Notes under the pieces: generated by a model | What the model saw: the letters and a program-made list of their open reading frames with translations, nothing else | What the model was told of the DNA's origin: nothing | The model's database searches: none | Shown: positions 46,950 through 59,216 of the stretch, piece after piece | Layout: each line of letters begins with the position of its first letter | Position numbering within the stretch: position 1 is the first letter of the stretch | Made by a program: the position numbers and the translations under genes | Assembly (NCBI GenBank): GCA_021904315.1 | Contig: CM038924.1 | Coordinates: forward strand, 1,178,001-1,242,000 | From: Sphagnum magellanicum | Taxonomy: Eukaryota; Streptophyta; Sphagnopsida; Sphagnales; Sphagnaceae | DNA length: 64,000 nucleotides | Direction: 5' to 3'

Positions 46950-48950
46950 CTTAAAAAAACAATTTATCACACCAGCTCATTTTGAATCCAAAATTTTTTT
47001 ATACAAAGAAACCCACATTTGGAAACTAGTTTTCATCATGTGTCATTGAGTTAATGGATTTGCACATGTTGATGAGGGAATAGAAAACCTCCTAAACAAA
47101 AATAATTATTTAATGACTAGTGTTCAAGAAATTCCTCAATTGAGGTCCCCACATTAAACATATCTTTTTCAAGATTTAGTTTTACAACATCAATTATTAC
47201 TGTAACAAATGCATTGCAATAAGGTTCCATTGATCAAACACATTGTCAAATGAGGAATGACAACTTTGACATGATATTTAAATGCTAGTTGGATTGCATT
47301 CACACGTTTCATTAAGTTTTTTATATTGCAAAAAACCTTGAATTATGAATCCAACATGATAGCCATCATGTTGTGAACTTGTCATGCATCAAAAGACTTC
47401 AAAAACTCTTTTATAATTTCTAATCACATATTTTTGTGTAAAAAGAGGATCTTAACCTCCAAAAGATTTCATGCCTAGTAGAAAGTTGCAATAGTTTAAC
47501 TTCCATATTCATAGTAAATGTAATAGTTGTTAAAACTTGACAAAAACCAATGGTCCTTTGATTGATTCATCACATAAGCTAATATAACATGATTTAAGGT
47601 AAATGTGATTGTTTTAGCAATAGCCCCCCACTTGGGCTTTAAATATTTTTTTTTGGAAATTCATAAATTTCTACATGTCATAACAAAAAATATTGGCATT
47701 TTAAATTCAAGAGGTAAAAAAAATATTTTTTTTTCGTTGTTAATGACTTTGGATTTCACATAAGTCTTTAATTTTTTATGCAACATCCCATTTTTAGAAC
47801 AAGAATGTTCACACACTTGCTTCCCTTTCCCATACTTTTTGGTCCAAGTGATGGTTTCTTTAAACCAACTTGAATTTCTTTCAACCTTAGATTTATGAAC
47901 CTAATAAAGATTTTGATGTGATTTGTAGCATATTGATAAGACTTAAACATCACATCTCCAAAACATGTACTTTCATAAACCTTAAATTTTTTCAAAACTT
48001 CATGAATCAATGATGGAATGTAAAATTACTGCCATAAATGTCAAATTAATGCCTTCATCCTTTACAAATGCAAGTATTTAATGTAGCAAACCAAATTCTT
48101 CAACAAAGATTGAAGTTATACAACCATGGATTGATTAGTTTCATTCATTTAAACAACCCCACAATAAAATGCATGGGCATGTAGGTTCCATTTAAAAAAT
48201 TCATAACCAAAGCAAAATTATCAACACCACCATGAGACATCCAAAAATTAAAATTGGTAGAAACTATTGTTATAGATGCAAGATTTGACAAAACATGTTA
48301 ATCCATTGTCTTCTTGACCATGCTAGGCAACATTTCAACTTCCACAAGAAAAGACGAAGAAGGAAATTGATCACGAAAGGCATTGACATAAAATTAACCT
48401 CTAAAATCAAATGTTTTCACAAGTGGACAAAGGCTTGTAAACCTTGCAAATATGAAACACCAAATCCTTTTGAACATCATCATTTTTAAAAAGGTTTATG
48501 GCACCAAAAAATGCAGTAATTGACAACCAAATGAATTTGCCTTTTTTTTCCTTAATAATTAAATATGAATAATAGGTTCTATCGTTTTTTCCCTAGAGTG
48601 TTGTTTTCTTTGAATAAACAACTTTGGATGTGCAATTTGCACACGAGTATTCACAAGAATCATACTATTAACTTTGTTGTATTTAATTAAACTCTTTTGA
48701 AAAGTAAATCTTTGCATCAAAACATCACCAAATGTTTGTTTAGATTTATAAATTATGATCACAACACTTATAGTTTCACCAAATCCACAGGTAGCTCATT
48801 GTTGATGACAAAAAATCCCCAACAAATGGACATATGTTTGTGAAGTATCCAAGATGCAACTTGTGCTTTTATAATCAAAAGTTGTTAAACAACAACATCA
48901 AACATGTTGCTAAATTGCAGTGCACATTCTTAACATTTGAAATTAATAAA
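46950..48950 (-). pseudogene. hAT-like transposase remnant, longer copy
   Basis: Minus-strand readings follow the hAT-like order. Near 48,270-48,210: F-N-F-W-M-S-H-G-G and A-L-V-M-N-F-L. Near 48,150-48,080 are the 'GLF' and 'LL..F' blocks. The open frame 48,010-47,768 has S-T-C-F-G-D-V-M and a G-P-K-S-M-G-K-G-S-K-C block, matching the family's 'GTCFGHA' and 'W.KKSGKG'. Then W-G-A-I-A-K-T-I-T (about 47,620), V-M-N-Q-S-K-D-H-W-F-L (about 47,560), and H-N-M-M-A-I-M-L-D-S-x-F-K (about 47,375) followed by A-I-Q-L-A. Numerous stops and shifts make it dead. It belongs to the same group as the remnant at 1-1,020. Confidence 0.65.
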
Positions 48951-50285
48951 GATTGTATCTAATTGAAAACAGTTGATAGAACATTTTCATCAACTCCACC
49001 CACATTTTCAATAAAATGACAATGTTCTTTTTCAACATTGAATGTAAAAAAACCTCAAAAAAATAAAAATAAAAATAAAAATAAAAAATAATAAAAAAAT
49101 CATAAGACATTAAGATAAAAATTGACGAAAATTTCAAACTCCCAAAAACCAAAAAAAAAAAGTGATAAATAATTTAACTTTGTTGTAAAAGTCTATTGAT
49201 TCATTGAACAATGATGTTGTAGATTTTTGGTAATTTCTTGAATAATGAAACTAATTCAATATCTCCCAACTTGCCAAACAACAAATCCATAGTTAACAAC
49301 CAATCTCTCTTAATTTGCCAAATAACAAAATACAAAATCAAAGTGAAACCCTTGCAATTTGTTAAACAACAAAACCAAGCTAATATATCCCAATTCACTA
49401 ATCAAAAAACCCAAAGTCAACAATCAATTTCTCTTAATTTACCAAACAATATAACATAAAACCAAAGTGAAACCTTTTCAATGAATAAGTAACAAAACCG
49501 AAACAACAAATATACAACAAAGAAGCAACTTGAATGCAAAGCATAACATATAAAAAATCAAAGCACTTCTAAACTTTGGACTAGAAACTAAACTTAACTA
49601 AAAGCACAATGTGTGCAATAGATATTTTTATGAAGCTTCAAACACAACAAGAAATGAAGCATTGAAATAGGAAATGAAACACTAGAACACGAAATGAAAC
49701 GATTCTTGTGAAGCTTACAACAAAATAAAATAGGACCCAATGTTATAAAAAAGTTTAGAAGCAAGAATGTATGAAATACGAAACATTTTAATATTGCAAA
49801 CAACTTAAAGCAAAATGCAAAAGTGCAAAGCAAAATGCTAAAAGGAGATTGTGGTGGGTTGTCTTTTAAGCCCTAAACAACTTAAACCCTAAGTAAAATA
49901 CATATTCAACATTTTCAAAACCCTTAATGAGCTGGATATCATTTTGTTTAGAACATAATGACCAAATATGGTTACATATAAACGTCATACATATAAGGCC
50001 ATCTGATGATTGGGTATAGAGCAGACCTCATAATTTGTGGCAAATGCCAACTTTGCCAAAATTAATTTAATTTTGGCAACTTTCTTTGGGTAATTTTGGC
50101 AAAATTGGCAGTGTGTGTATTTTAACGTGAGAAAGTGAATTTCAAGGGTTGTCGCCATCGTTTGCAGCGTTTTGACGTTTGAAAAGGGCCTTTAAGTCCT
50201 AGGGTGAGGTTGAATCCGGCATGACATTTTGGGGATGGCCTTCATCATGAGCATCATAAACCATGAGGGAAATACTATTATGGAC
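48951..50285. other. AT-rich intergenic sequence with A-rich microsatellite
   Basis: An AAAAT-type simple repeat lies at 49,057-49,100. From 49,200 to 49,850 words such as 'ccaaacaac', 'aatttgccaa' and 'gcttcaaac' recur irregularly. No gene is recognised. Confidence 0.5.
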
Positions 50286-50736
50286 CTAAGCTTACATAGG
50301 TCACTAGGCATAGGAGAGCAAGGATGTGTACACCTAAAGGTCCCTCCCTCTCTTAAGGAGTAGGCCTATTCTCAAGGCCTATGCTTACATAGGTCACTAG
50401 GCATAGGAGAGCAAGGATGTGTACACCTAAAGATCCTTCCCTTTCATAAGGAGTAGGCCTATTCTCAAGGCCTATGCTTACATAGGTCACTAGGCATAGG
50501 AGAGCAAGGATGTGTACACCTAAAGATTCCTCCCTCTCTTAAGGAGTAGGCCTATTCTCAAAGCCTAAGCTTACATAGGTCACTAGGCTAGGAGAGCAAG
50601 GTTTTGTACACCTAAAAATCCCTCCCTCTCTTAAGGAGTAGGCCTATTCTCAAGGCCTATGCTTACATAGGTCACTAGGCATAGGAGAGTGAGGATTCCT
50701 ACACCTAAAAAGATCCCTCCCTCTCTTAAGGAGTAC
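50286..50736 (+). repeat. 93-bp minisatellite, about five units
   Basis: The word 'cttacataggtcactagg' starts at 50,291, 50,384, 50,477, 50,570 and 50,662, so the period is 93 (last step 92). Each unit then has 'aggagagcaagg', 'acacctaaa', 'ccctctcttaaggagtagg' or close variants and 'cctattctcaaggcct'. Units are close to identical, suggesting recent expansion. Confidence 0.95.
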
Positions 50737-50739
50737 TCA

Positions 50740-53700
50740 GTGGGCCAACTATCCGAAGATTATTTGCCTATTATTACTACTACTACTACTACAACTACTA
50801 CTACTTATACTCACTTAATTTTGGCAATTTTGAGTTTTTATTTTTGGCCAATGCCAAATTTTTTTTGTAGAATGCCAAATTTTATGAGGCCTGGTATAGA
50901 GCCTATTATTGAGAAGTAAAAAAAAATCTGGATATGAATGAATAGGTAAATATTTGGCTACTATCCAGATGCATAACTGATCTTTTCTATATAACTGGCC
51001 AAAACTGGTTCCAACTTTCAACCACACACCTTTCTTTTGTCTTCCACCAGCCTTTTGGTTCCGAAGTTCTTTTAAGTTTTAGTGCCCCTTGTCCACCCTT
51101 GTTCCTTTTGTGCTTGGCTGTACATTTCATTTATTAACATCTAGTATGAGTAAACCCCTGGTCCCCCCTTCCTTCCTTTTGTGCTTGTTGGTTCTACCCA
51201 TAGGGAAGAGAGTACCCATTTGTAGGATTTGAGCATAAATTTGTGACATAACACCTAAACATCAGGGTGGACCAATTTGGTCCACTTTTCAATGTGTTTC
51301 TGAATCTCTGACATTTAGGGTTTAGGGGTTAAACTTGACCCAATGTGTTAGTGATATTTGGAGTACTATGTGTGTGTATGATGGGAGGACATGTTCCACA
51401 GAAATGCATGCATTTAAGGGAGAAATTCTAAATCTAGTCACCGAAGTATTCTATATTTGAACACCGGTTGGCAAGATATTGAATATTAATTTTGGAAATA
51501 TCAACCCATAGTTGGTCTAATATCACTCTCAGGAGAATTGATACCTGACCTATATCCGTGTGTGAAGACCTTAAACCCTTCAACAATAAAGGCTATCTTT
51601 AAACCTTAAGTCTTTTTTGCATGTAACACTTGAGCTTTTGTTTAAAATTCTCTTTTCAATTGCACTAGTGGTGAGAAAACTCTGTGGCTGTTTTGTTGTT
51701 GTTGCAACTGCCTTCTGTGCCCAATAGTATGTGCTGAAACACATTTTGTGTCCAAGAGCATGTAATGAAATACCGTGTTCTTCACCTACCCAACAAGGTA
51801 GTTTAACATCTTTGCATACCTTGCATTACAAGAAAATAACTTAAACCCTAAAACTTACATTGGCATGATATTAAGTGGTTCTCAAATTGAGTATTCAAAA
51901 GACTGACCCTTGTATATATATATATATATAAAATGGGTGGGTATTAGGAGGTTCTTGAATCGAATATTAAAAAATAACCTTTACACATAATAAGTGTGCA
52001 TCTCCAAATATAATACCCGGCCAAAATGACAATTGAGGGTTGTTTCTAGAGATATAAATTGCTAATAGGCAGGGCCATTAAAATTTCACATTTAATACAC
52101 TTTGTGACATTACAATTGATTTTCTTAATTACCCTACTTGATAGGGTATTGAAAAAAAAAAAAAACAATCTAGCCAACACTAGTTTGAACCTTGCCATAA
52201 AAACATGCCTTACTTTTGGTAAGTGTATGTAGATGACCATTGCTACACAAAAGAACTTAACAAAGATCTTGCCCTTGTGCCTAGGCACCTCAAAACAAGG
52301 AAGGGCCTTTGGCCCTACCCTTCTCCTATACATAAAGGACAGAGTCAGTATGCTGCGGTGAGGTGCTTGTTCATTTTGAGGCTCTCTTCTTTCCCATACT
52401 CTGCATTGTCACATTAGTTAGGTACCCATTTTTATAGGTTTTTGGTTCTAGGTTCCCATGTGTTCCCTATAGTTAGCTCCTCCTACTCCTTTAGTTTGTG
52501 TCCGCTCGTCCCTTGGTCGGTTTGAGCCATGCTCTCCCACGAGATACAGATGTTACCACTTTTAATAAATTTTTGATTCTTTGTTCATGTCTGTTCCTTA
52601 TACTTTGTTGGCCTGTGCTCCTTTAGTTTGTGTCCGTCCATACATTGGTCGGTTCTAGCCATGTTCTCATTTGCATAACATCGGTTACCCATTTTTTTTA
52701 TATACTTTTGTATCTAAGTTCGTGTGCGGTTCTTGTACTTTCCATTAACTCCTTTTGTTTGTACCCATCAATTGGTTGGTCGGTTCAAGATGTACAATGA
52801 TATTAATGGGAGATGTGGTCCAATTCCAGCCTCCGGATCATACTTACAACTCTCTCCTTGTTTTTCTGCGAAAGGGTGTGGGGGGCGGGGGAGGGTGGGT
52901 TTCGAAGCCCCTAGAATGGAAAGCTAAGGAAAGAACGACCCAATTTCCCGGTTTCTATTTCCCTTTCCCAAGGTGGTACTTTAGAAAGCCACCATTAAAA
53001 TAAAAAAAAATCCCTCCCTTCGATTATGGCCCTCCATCCATCCCCTTCCTAAAGACATGCAAAGAAGCTTTGGCAATTAATGGGGGAGGCCCCCAAAAAA
53101 AATCCCTCATAGACTGCTATATTATAGCCCACTTACCTTGCATGATTCTTGTTTCATAGCAACTTGGAGGAGGGAGGAAGGTTCAAGGGAGGCAATGAGG
53201 GTGGCAACGACAAAAGGTACTAACTTCTACTTCAAAAAGGAAAATGAAATCATACCTAAGTAGCCAAAACTCTTGCCTAAAAATGGGGCTGTAATTTTGG
53301 CAAGTCTTTTGTCACTTAGCAAAGATTTCATTCAATTCTATTTCATCACATAAGCCCTTTCATTCTCACCTAAGATTTGCCTTCTTTATATAATATAATA
53401 TTTATATCATATCATTAATTCTTTGACATAGGCAATAGCAATAATGTCTTTTTACCATCTAGTAGAATATTTTTTTTCCTAGTATACTTTTTCCTGTAGC
53501 AGATCAAAACTTGTCTTGGGGTCTTTTGTGACCTAATAAAAAAATTTATCATCTTTTTCTTTTAATTAAACATTGTATGGTCCATGTACCTAGGTCCCCT
53601 AGGTCCTTAAAAAGAATTCTAAAATATTTTAAGAATATTCCCTTGTAGAATATCTTATTATATTACCATTAATCCTGTAATCTACCACATCACATAAAAT

Positions 53701-53990
53701 CTTTAACAATATTCCCTTATAAAATAGTATAATATATCAACATTAATTCTATGAAACCTATAGCATTATTTTGCCACCTAGGTATAAACTATAAACTTTC
53801 CCTTTAGAAAGCCCAAATAAATTTCGGAGGGGGGTGGGTCTTTTTGTTTATTAGCTAAAAAAGAAAATCCTTTTTGTTCCTTTTTGTCTTTTTCTCACCG
53901 AACAAAAAAATCTTTTAAGCCTAATTCTTTATCACTAAAAGCATTCCATTGGTTCCATGTAATTAGGTCTTAGGTACCTAGTCACTGCCG
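50740..53990. other. Intergenic region upstream of invertase gene 2
   Basis: Holds an ACT microsatellite (50,770-50,806), a TA run (51,914-51,931), a degenerate repeat of about 131 bp in three units (52,430-52,800; 'tttagtttgtgtccg' at 52,491 and 52,622), and a weak repeat of 'aatattcccttntaaaatan' words at 53,630-53,730. Short frames show no motif. Confidence 0.5.
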
Positions 53991-54415
53991 TCCTCCTGTG
54001 TTCATTCCTCCCCATAATGTGCAGTCCCCTGGGCCTCATTCCACACCTGGAATCTGTTTGACAGCCGCCATTGCGTGTGTATTTAGCCCCTGTTTGCGCT
54101 TCTTTACCTACGAGCGTATTTCGCTTTGTCCCCGCTGCTGTGGACGTGACGCTCCCCTCTCTCTCTCGTGCTCCCTTCTCTCATTGTTTCACATCAAGGA
54201 CTCGGAATCGAGAATTCAGAGCCTCTTTTGCCTGTCTGTCTTCGGAAGTTTTTGGAGAATTTTTTTTGGAAGGTGGAATTGTTGCTTCTTTTCGAGTGTC
54301 TTCCTGCATTTGACGAATACTAGTTTTTGAGCCTTCTTGTGTCCAGAGAGTAAAACAGAAGCAGAAGGACAAGAACAAGAAGGAAGAAGAAGAAGCTGCA
54401 GCTGCCGCTGCTATT
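53991..54415 (+). promoter_or_regulatory. Promoter-proximal/leader region of invertase gene 2
   Basis: GC content rises sharply here. A pyrimidine-rich run (CTCCCCTCTCTCTCTCGTG, 54,151-54,169) of the kind common in plant 5' leaders lies about 250 bp before the start codon, and a GAA/GCTGCA stretch precedes the ATG at 54,416, whose context is ATTATGGC. TATAAAC words at 53,782 and 53,791 are too far upstream to claim. Confidence 0.4.
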
Positions 54416-57400
54416 ATGGCGGGTGCAGTGCTTGTGTATGATTTGGAGGGGCGAGAAGAAGGAGCGATGGCTGGAGGTGTGATATTGAGTGTGGATCAGC
54501 AGCGGCAGTATGTCGCATTGGCTGATGGACCAGACGATGTGGAGGCCAAAGGAGTCGGATTGGAAACGTATGAGAAGAGTGATGAGCAGCAGCTTCAGGG
54601 ATCTGTTGGTGTGATCGGGAAGAACGGGAGGAGGTTGATGATTTTGCTTGCAGTCGGCGGGGTGTTTGCACTACTCCTACTGTCAGTAGGGATGAGGACG
54701 AGCGGCTTTTTGTGGGAGAATGTGTGGAGCGCCGGTAGTAGTACTAGTAGTGGCACTGCAATTGCGTTGAAGGATCCGCCTCTAGGTCCCGGAGATCCGG
54801 GAGTGCCTATTCCTTACCCCAAGACGTTAACGGGGTATCATTGCAGACCAGCCAAGAACTGGATCAGCGGTAAGCAAGACTTTGCAATGCCTCTCTCTTT
54901 CTCTCTCTCTTTCTCTGTGATATGGCCGCACTGAGACTTCGAGAACTGGTTCTTGATCAGTGCTTTTGTAGCTAAGAGATCTCTGATACGCCTGTGGCTA
55001 ATCCTGTGGTTTGGTTTTTGGCTTGTTTGTGTGCTGTGATCCGGACCTCGTGCTTCTTTCCTATCAGATCCATGTGGTAAGTCCTTTCCTGAGCTGTGGA
55101 CTCTGATTCACTACCTTCTTGAACCCTAGCTCTGATTTGCAAATTGTAGTCTTCACAAGACAGCAAGCCAGAAAACAATCTCGTGAAGAGTATTAGTTGT
55201 TTGTTTGTTTGCTAACAAGAGTGATTGGAACTTTTTTTGCAATTTTGGCTGCAGGTCCTATGTACTATAAAGGCTACTATCACATCTTCTTCCAGTACAA
55301 TCCAGGCAAGGCAGTCTGGGGTAACATCACATGGGGACATGGTGTTTCCAAAGATCTCATTCAATGGACTTTCCTCCATCCTGCTCTGGTTCCAAAGGAG
55401 TGGTATGATGTCAAGGGAGCATGGTCTGGCTCTGTTTCAATGCGCCCTGATGGTCTTCCTCTTATTTTTTACACAGGCAAGCAAGCCCACTCACTGATAG
55501 AAGAATATGTGAGAACACCATAAGTGTATAGAATGGATGGAGAAATCTGAGTATGCACTCTTCCAACAGAAATTTTCATGCAACAAATGTCCTTTCTTAG
55601 TCTTTGCAACAACTGTTTGTTATTCACCAGGCAATTTTCTCTTGTTTCCTGTTGTGTGGGCACAGGTTCATCAGCTGCAGATGAGCAGATGGCAAGCATG
55701 GCAGAGCCGAAAGATCCATCTGATCCAATGCTGAGGGAGTGGACAAAGTATAAGCAGAACCCTATCCTGAGACCGCCTCCTCCAGTCCTCATCAGGGATT
55801 TCAGAGACCCGACTACGGCATGGAAGGGTCCTGATGGAGTATGGAGACTGGCTGTTGGATCCAAGATCGGAAGAGCGGGAGTGGCTCTGTTGTACAAGAG
55901 TAAGGATCTTTATAACTGGGAGTATCAAGGTGAACATCACCTACTTCATGCTGTTGCTGGCACAGGTATGTGGGAATGTGTTGATTTTTACCCGGTTGGA
56001 CCTCTTGGCGAACCAGCTCCAGATATCTCAGCCCATGGTCCTGGTGTGAAGCATGTGATGAAAGTCAGCCTGGATGACGAGCGACATGACTGGTATGCCT
56101 TGGGCCATTATGACACAGACAAAGATATCTTTGTTCCTGACAATCCTCTCATTGACGTTGGTATTGGATTGCGATACAACTATGGAAAGTTCTATGCATC
56201 AAAGAGCTTTATTGATCCAGTCAAGCAGCGGCGAATCATTTGGGGTTTTGTCAATGAATCAGATCCAGAAGTTTATGATGTTGCAAAGGGGTGGAACACT
56301 GTTATGGTAAGCATCAGTAATACAGATGAGATTTCTATGCATTGGAGCTTTTTCATATGTCAAGTGAAACTGCTGCTCTATGCTGCTACTACATGAGGAA
56401 GATTGAGGATGTTTAGAAGACTTATGTTTTTGAGTAAATATTGGCAGGGAATCCCAAGAACAGTCTGGTATGATAATTACACAAATGCCAACATCATCCA
56501 ACTACCAGTTGATGAAATCAATGAATTGCGGGGGAGCAAATTGAGCAAGAAAGCAGTTCATTTGGCTCCTGGATCAATTGTGCCGGTGGAAGGGGCTATT
56601 GGTGATCAGGTAATCATCTGTTTTGAGTCATCAAACACTGTAGTATATGTATCATAACCAATCACCTCCTTCTAGTCCGTTGTACATTTTGTGTGTTTGC
56701 CTATGCGATTGTAGTGCATGTCCAGACATGTAGCAATTTTTCATTACTGATGATTTGGCTGTGCATGTGTGTTGAAATTTGCAGTTGGACATTGAGATTG
56801 TGTTTGATTACCCAAATGTGAGCAAAGTGGGAGACAAGGAGAGAAACTTGGATGAACATTTTGAGTGTGGACAAGGGGGTGCGCAAGCACGAGGAACTTT
56901 TGGACCTTTTGGGCTGCTGCTTTTGGCCGACAAGGAGCTTAGAGAGCTATCTGCGGTGTTTTTCTACATTTCACATGTGAAAAATGTAGGCTGGACAACA
57001 CGATTTTGTGCTGACCCAACAAGGTGTGATAATCACAGAACTTACATACAAAAATTTTTGACTGTGGAAGAAAGGAAAATTTGCTGAAAACTGTTGTGGA
57101 TTGCCTTACCAAAGAATCTTGTACAGTGAGACTGTTATTCATGAATACTCTTGTGTGCAGAGGATCACTAGCGAGAGGCATCGACACTACGATTTATGGA
57201 AGCTTTGTCAATGTTTTGGAGTCAGAAGATTTCTTATCTGCTCGAATATTTGTGAGTCCTGCACTTTCAAACCTCTTAATGGTTCAAAAGAATATGGGGA
57301 TTATCATATCAGCTCTGTTTGTGTATGTCTGAGTGGTGAATAGAGAACATGTTTTGTTTTGATGCTAGAAAACCTTTCTCAGTAACCATGTGCAAATTTG

Positions 57401-57592
57401 TTACAGGTGGATAAATCTGTGATTGAGACCTTTGTACAAGGGGGCCGAATGACAGTCAACATGCGGGCATACCCTACTATAGCCCACGATTCAAACGCAC
57501 ATGTGTACTTCTTCAACAATGGAACTTCACCCATCAATGTTCGCAGTATTGATATCTGGCAAATGCAATCTGCCACCATGCTCAACTTGTGA
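54416..57592 (+). CDS. Acid beta-fructofuranosidase, GH32, vacuolar type; invertase gene 2 (8 exons, 667 aa)
   Basis: Predicted vacuolar sucrose-cleaving (or fructosyl-transferring) enzyme. Exons are 54,416-54,869; 55,068-55,076; 55,255-55,476; 55,666-56,306; 56,448-56,609; 56,785-57,023; 57,161-57,251; 57,407-57,592, all in phase. A hydrophilic N-terminus precedes one membrane segment at 74-91, the signal-anchor layout of vacuolar invertases. The catalytic residues are Asp152 in WISDPCG, Asp276 in FRDP and Glu332 in [11 protein letters not shown]; Val after WEC is the vacuolar-type residue. [18 protein letters not shown] with Cys524, FGPFGLL at 535 and partner Cys571 are kept. WGF replaces the usual WGW. 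Intron 3 begins GC. N-glycosylation sequons include WGNIT and FNNGT. The start has no in-frame alternative upstream; Met18 is possible. Compared with gene 1 it is the conservative paralogue. GH32 membership is certain; invertase versus fructosyltransferase is not. Confidence 0.94.
55068..55076 (+). other. 9-nt mini-exon (exon 2) of invertase gene 2
   Basis: ATCCATGTG lies between 'ctatcag' and 'gtaagt' and encodes, with its neighbours, D-P-C-G including the catalytic nucleophile. Length, phase and the Cys codon match gene 1. Confidence 0.93.
55477..55665 (+). other. GC-AG intron 3 of invertase gene 2
   Basis: Exon 3 ends TACACAG, the intron begins GCAAGC and ends 'gggcacag'; joining gives Y-T-G-S-S-A-A-D in frame. 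No GT donor nearby keeps the frame and the conserved Y-T-G. Same place and same donor hexamer as gene 1. Confidence 0.87.
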
Positions 57593-59110
57593 CTTGCTTA
57601 ATCACTTTCCCCCCAACTTGGGCAAGCAATTTCTACAGCCAGCATCCACTCTTGTACTGGCAAGGCAAATTCAATTTCATGCTGACAAATCCTGTACTGC
57701 ATGGAGAAGTTGACCACTTTTACAACCCAGAACTGGGAACTTAAATCAAAAAATAGAGACATGGATTGATGGTCTTCTACACATTTCAGACCCAAGGAAT
57801 TGAAATGGAAAAATTGAGATTGGATCCATGGTGTTTCTACACATTTTTTTGCTGCGGTGGTAATACTCAATCCAAACTACCATGTGTCACAGTGGAGACA
57901 ATCGGAAACAACTGCTTCCTAGATCATTAGAACTCTTCCACACAGGAATTTTTATTAGACTGTAGTGGAGCAGCTCTAAAGAGGGAAGTCGAAGAGAGAG
58001 CAACAGTAATAACTCTAAAGAGAGAAGAGGGAGCATCAGTAGTCCCTCTAAAGAGGGAATTGGAAAAGAAGGCAATAGTAGTATTACTCATGCTTCAGTA
58101 TATATCAACACAACCGTATGAGGCCATATGCTTGTAGGTATACTGACTGAGAAAAATCATCAAACAATTGAGTGTCTTGGGCATTTCAAAATAATATTTT
58201 TGACCTCAATTCCACATGGATGTTGCAAATAGAGGTTCCAAATTGAGTTGGTAACAATTGAGTTGTTAGTTTCTTGGTGTAATATGTAAGCAGAAAATAG
58301 AGATGATGTATAAGACTGATGAAATAGAATAAAAACTTATCACTAATTCTCTACTTGTTAGCGAATTCAATACAAGTCTGTGTAGAGTCAATACATTGAT
58401 AAGTAAAATGTTTTGTACCCACAGTGCAACTTCCAATAGGCATGAACAATTTCATTTCAATTTTCTGGTGCAGCCTGCCTCAATAGCAATCATCTCATCA
58501 AACATTTAGCATCAAATGGCAACAACAGACGACAACAGCGGTTGAGAAAACCGCTTGTCCAAACAGTAGAAAATGTTTGAGAGAACTGGCCTGTCCAAAC
58601 GGTTGAAATTTGAGAACTCGTGTTGCAATGCAAAAATTTGTCACAACTAAGAAACACTGATTGGTAGGCTTTGGAATGCATCATACCTTTTGCAACTTCT
58701 CTCACATACCCACATTTATGGCTAATGTTGTGCACAAAATAATTCCTAAAATGTCTAGTTTGAAAAAACAGATAGAATATTGATATTTGTGAAGAATCAA
58801 ACTTCCAATTTGTGAAAAACTCTTTATTGTCACAACCATTGGGTTACTACCAGGCAGGTTCAGCACTAAATAATTATGAAGAATTTTTTTTTTCTGAACT
58901 TCTGAAAATTGATTAATCATTATTAAGGTGTATTTAACAAGTCAAAAATTAACAGTAATTAATTTTTAGATATGAAATATTTGGCATTAGAGTATTGAAC
59001 CTGCATACCTACTACAGTATTAAAAGTACACAATATAATAAATAATTTGCATACTTAGTCCTTTACTATTAAAATTTTGAAAAAGTAAATATGCAACTGT
59101 TGGACTTTTG
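57593..59110. other. 3' flank of invertase gene 2 and intergenic sequence
   Basis: The first part should contain the 3' untranslated region. A degenerate repeat ('ctctaaagagggaa' variants at 57,974, 58,013 and 58,046) lies at 57,974-58,078. AATAAA at 58,328 is far from the stop codon. No further gene is seen. Confidence 0.45.
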
Positions 59111-59117
59111 TTTTCTT

Positions 59118-59216
59118 AAAATAAATAAATATTCAGAAAAGAAGTGCTGATTGTTGGTACCCCTCTAAAATAAATAAATATTCAGCCAAGAAGTGGTGTG
59201 GATTGTTGGCACCCGA
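59118..59216 (+). repeat. 49-bp direct repeat, two units
   Basis: The word 'aaaataaataaatattcag' starts at 59,118 and 59,167, followed in both by 'aagaagtg' and 'gattgttgg(t/c)accc'. Confidence 0.85.

Noticed and set aside
50815-51027. Possible satellite or coding link between the 93-bp array and gene 2
   Set aside because: Only short low-complexity frames and microsatellites lie between them; nothing ties them together.
58328-58333. AATAAA as polyadenylation signal of gene 2
   Set aside because: About 740 bp after the stop codon with no supporting context; too weak to claim.
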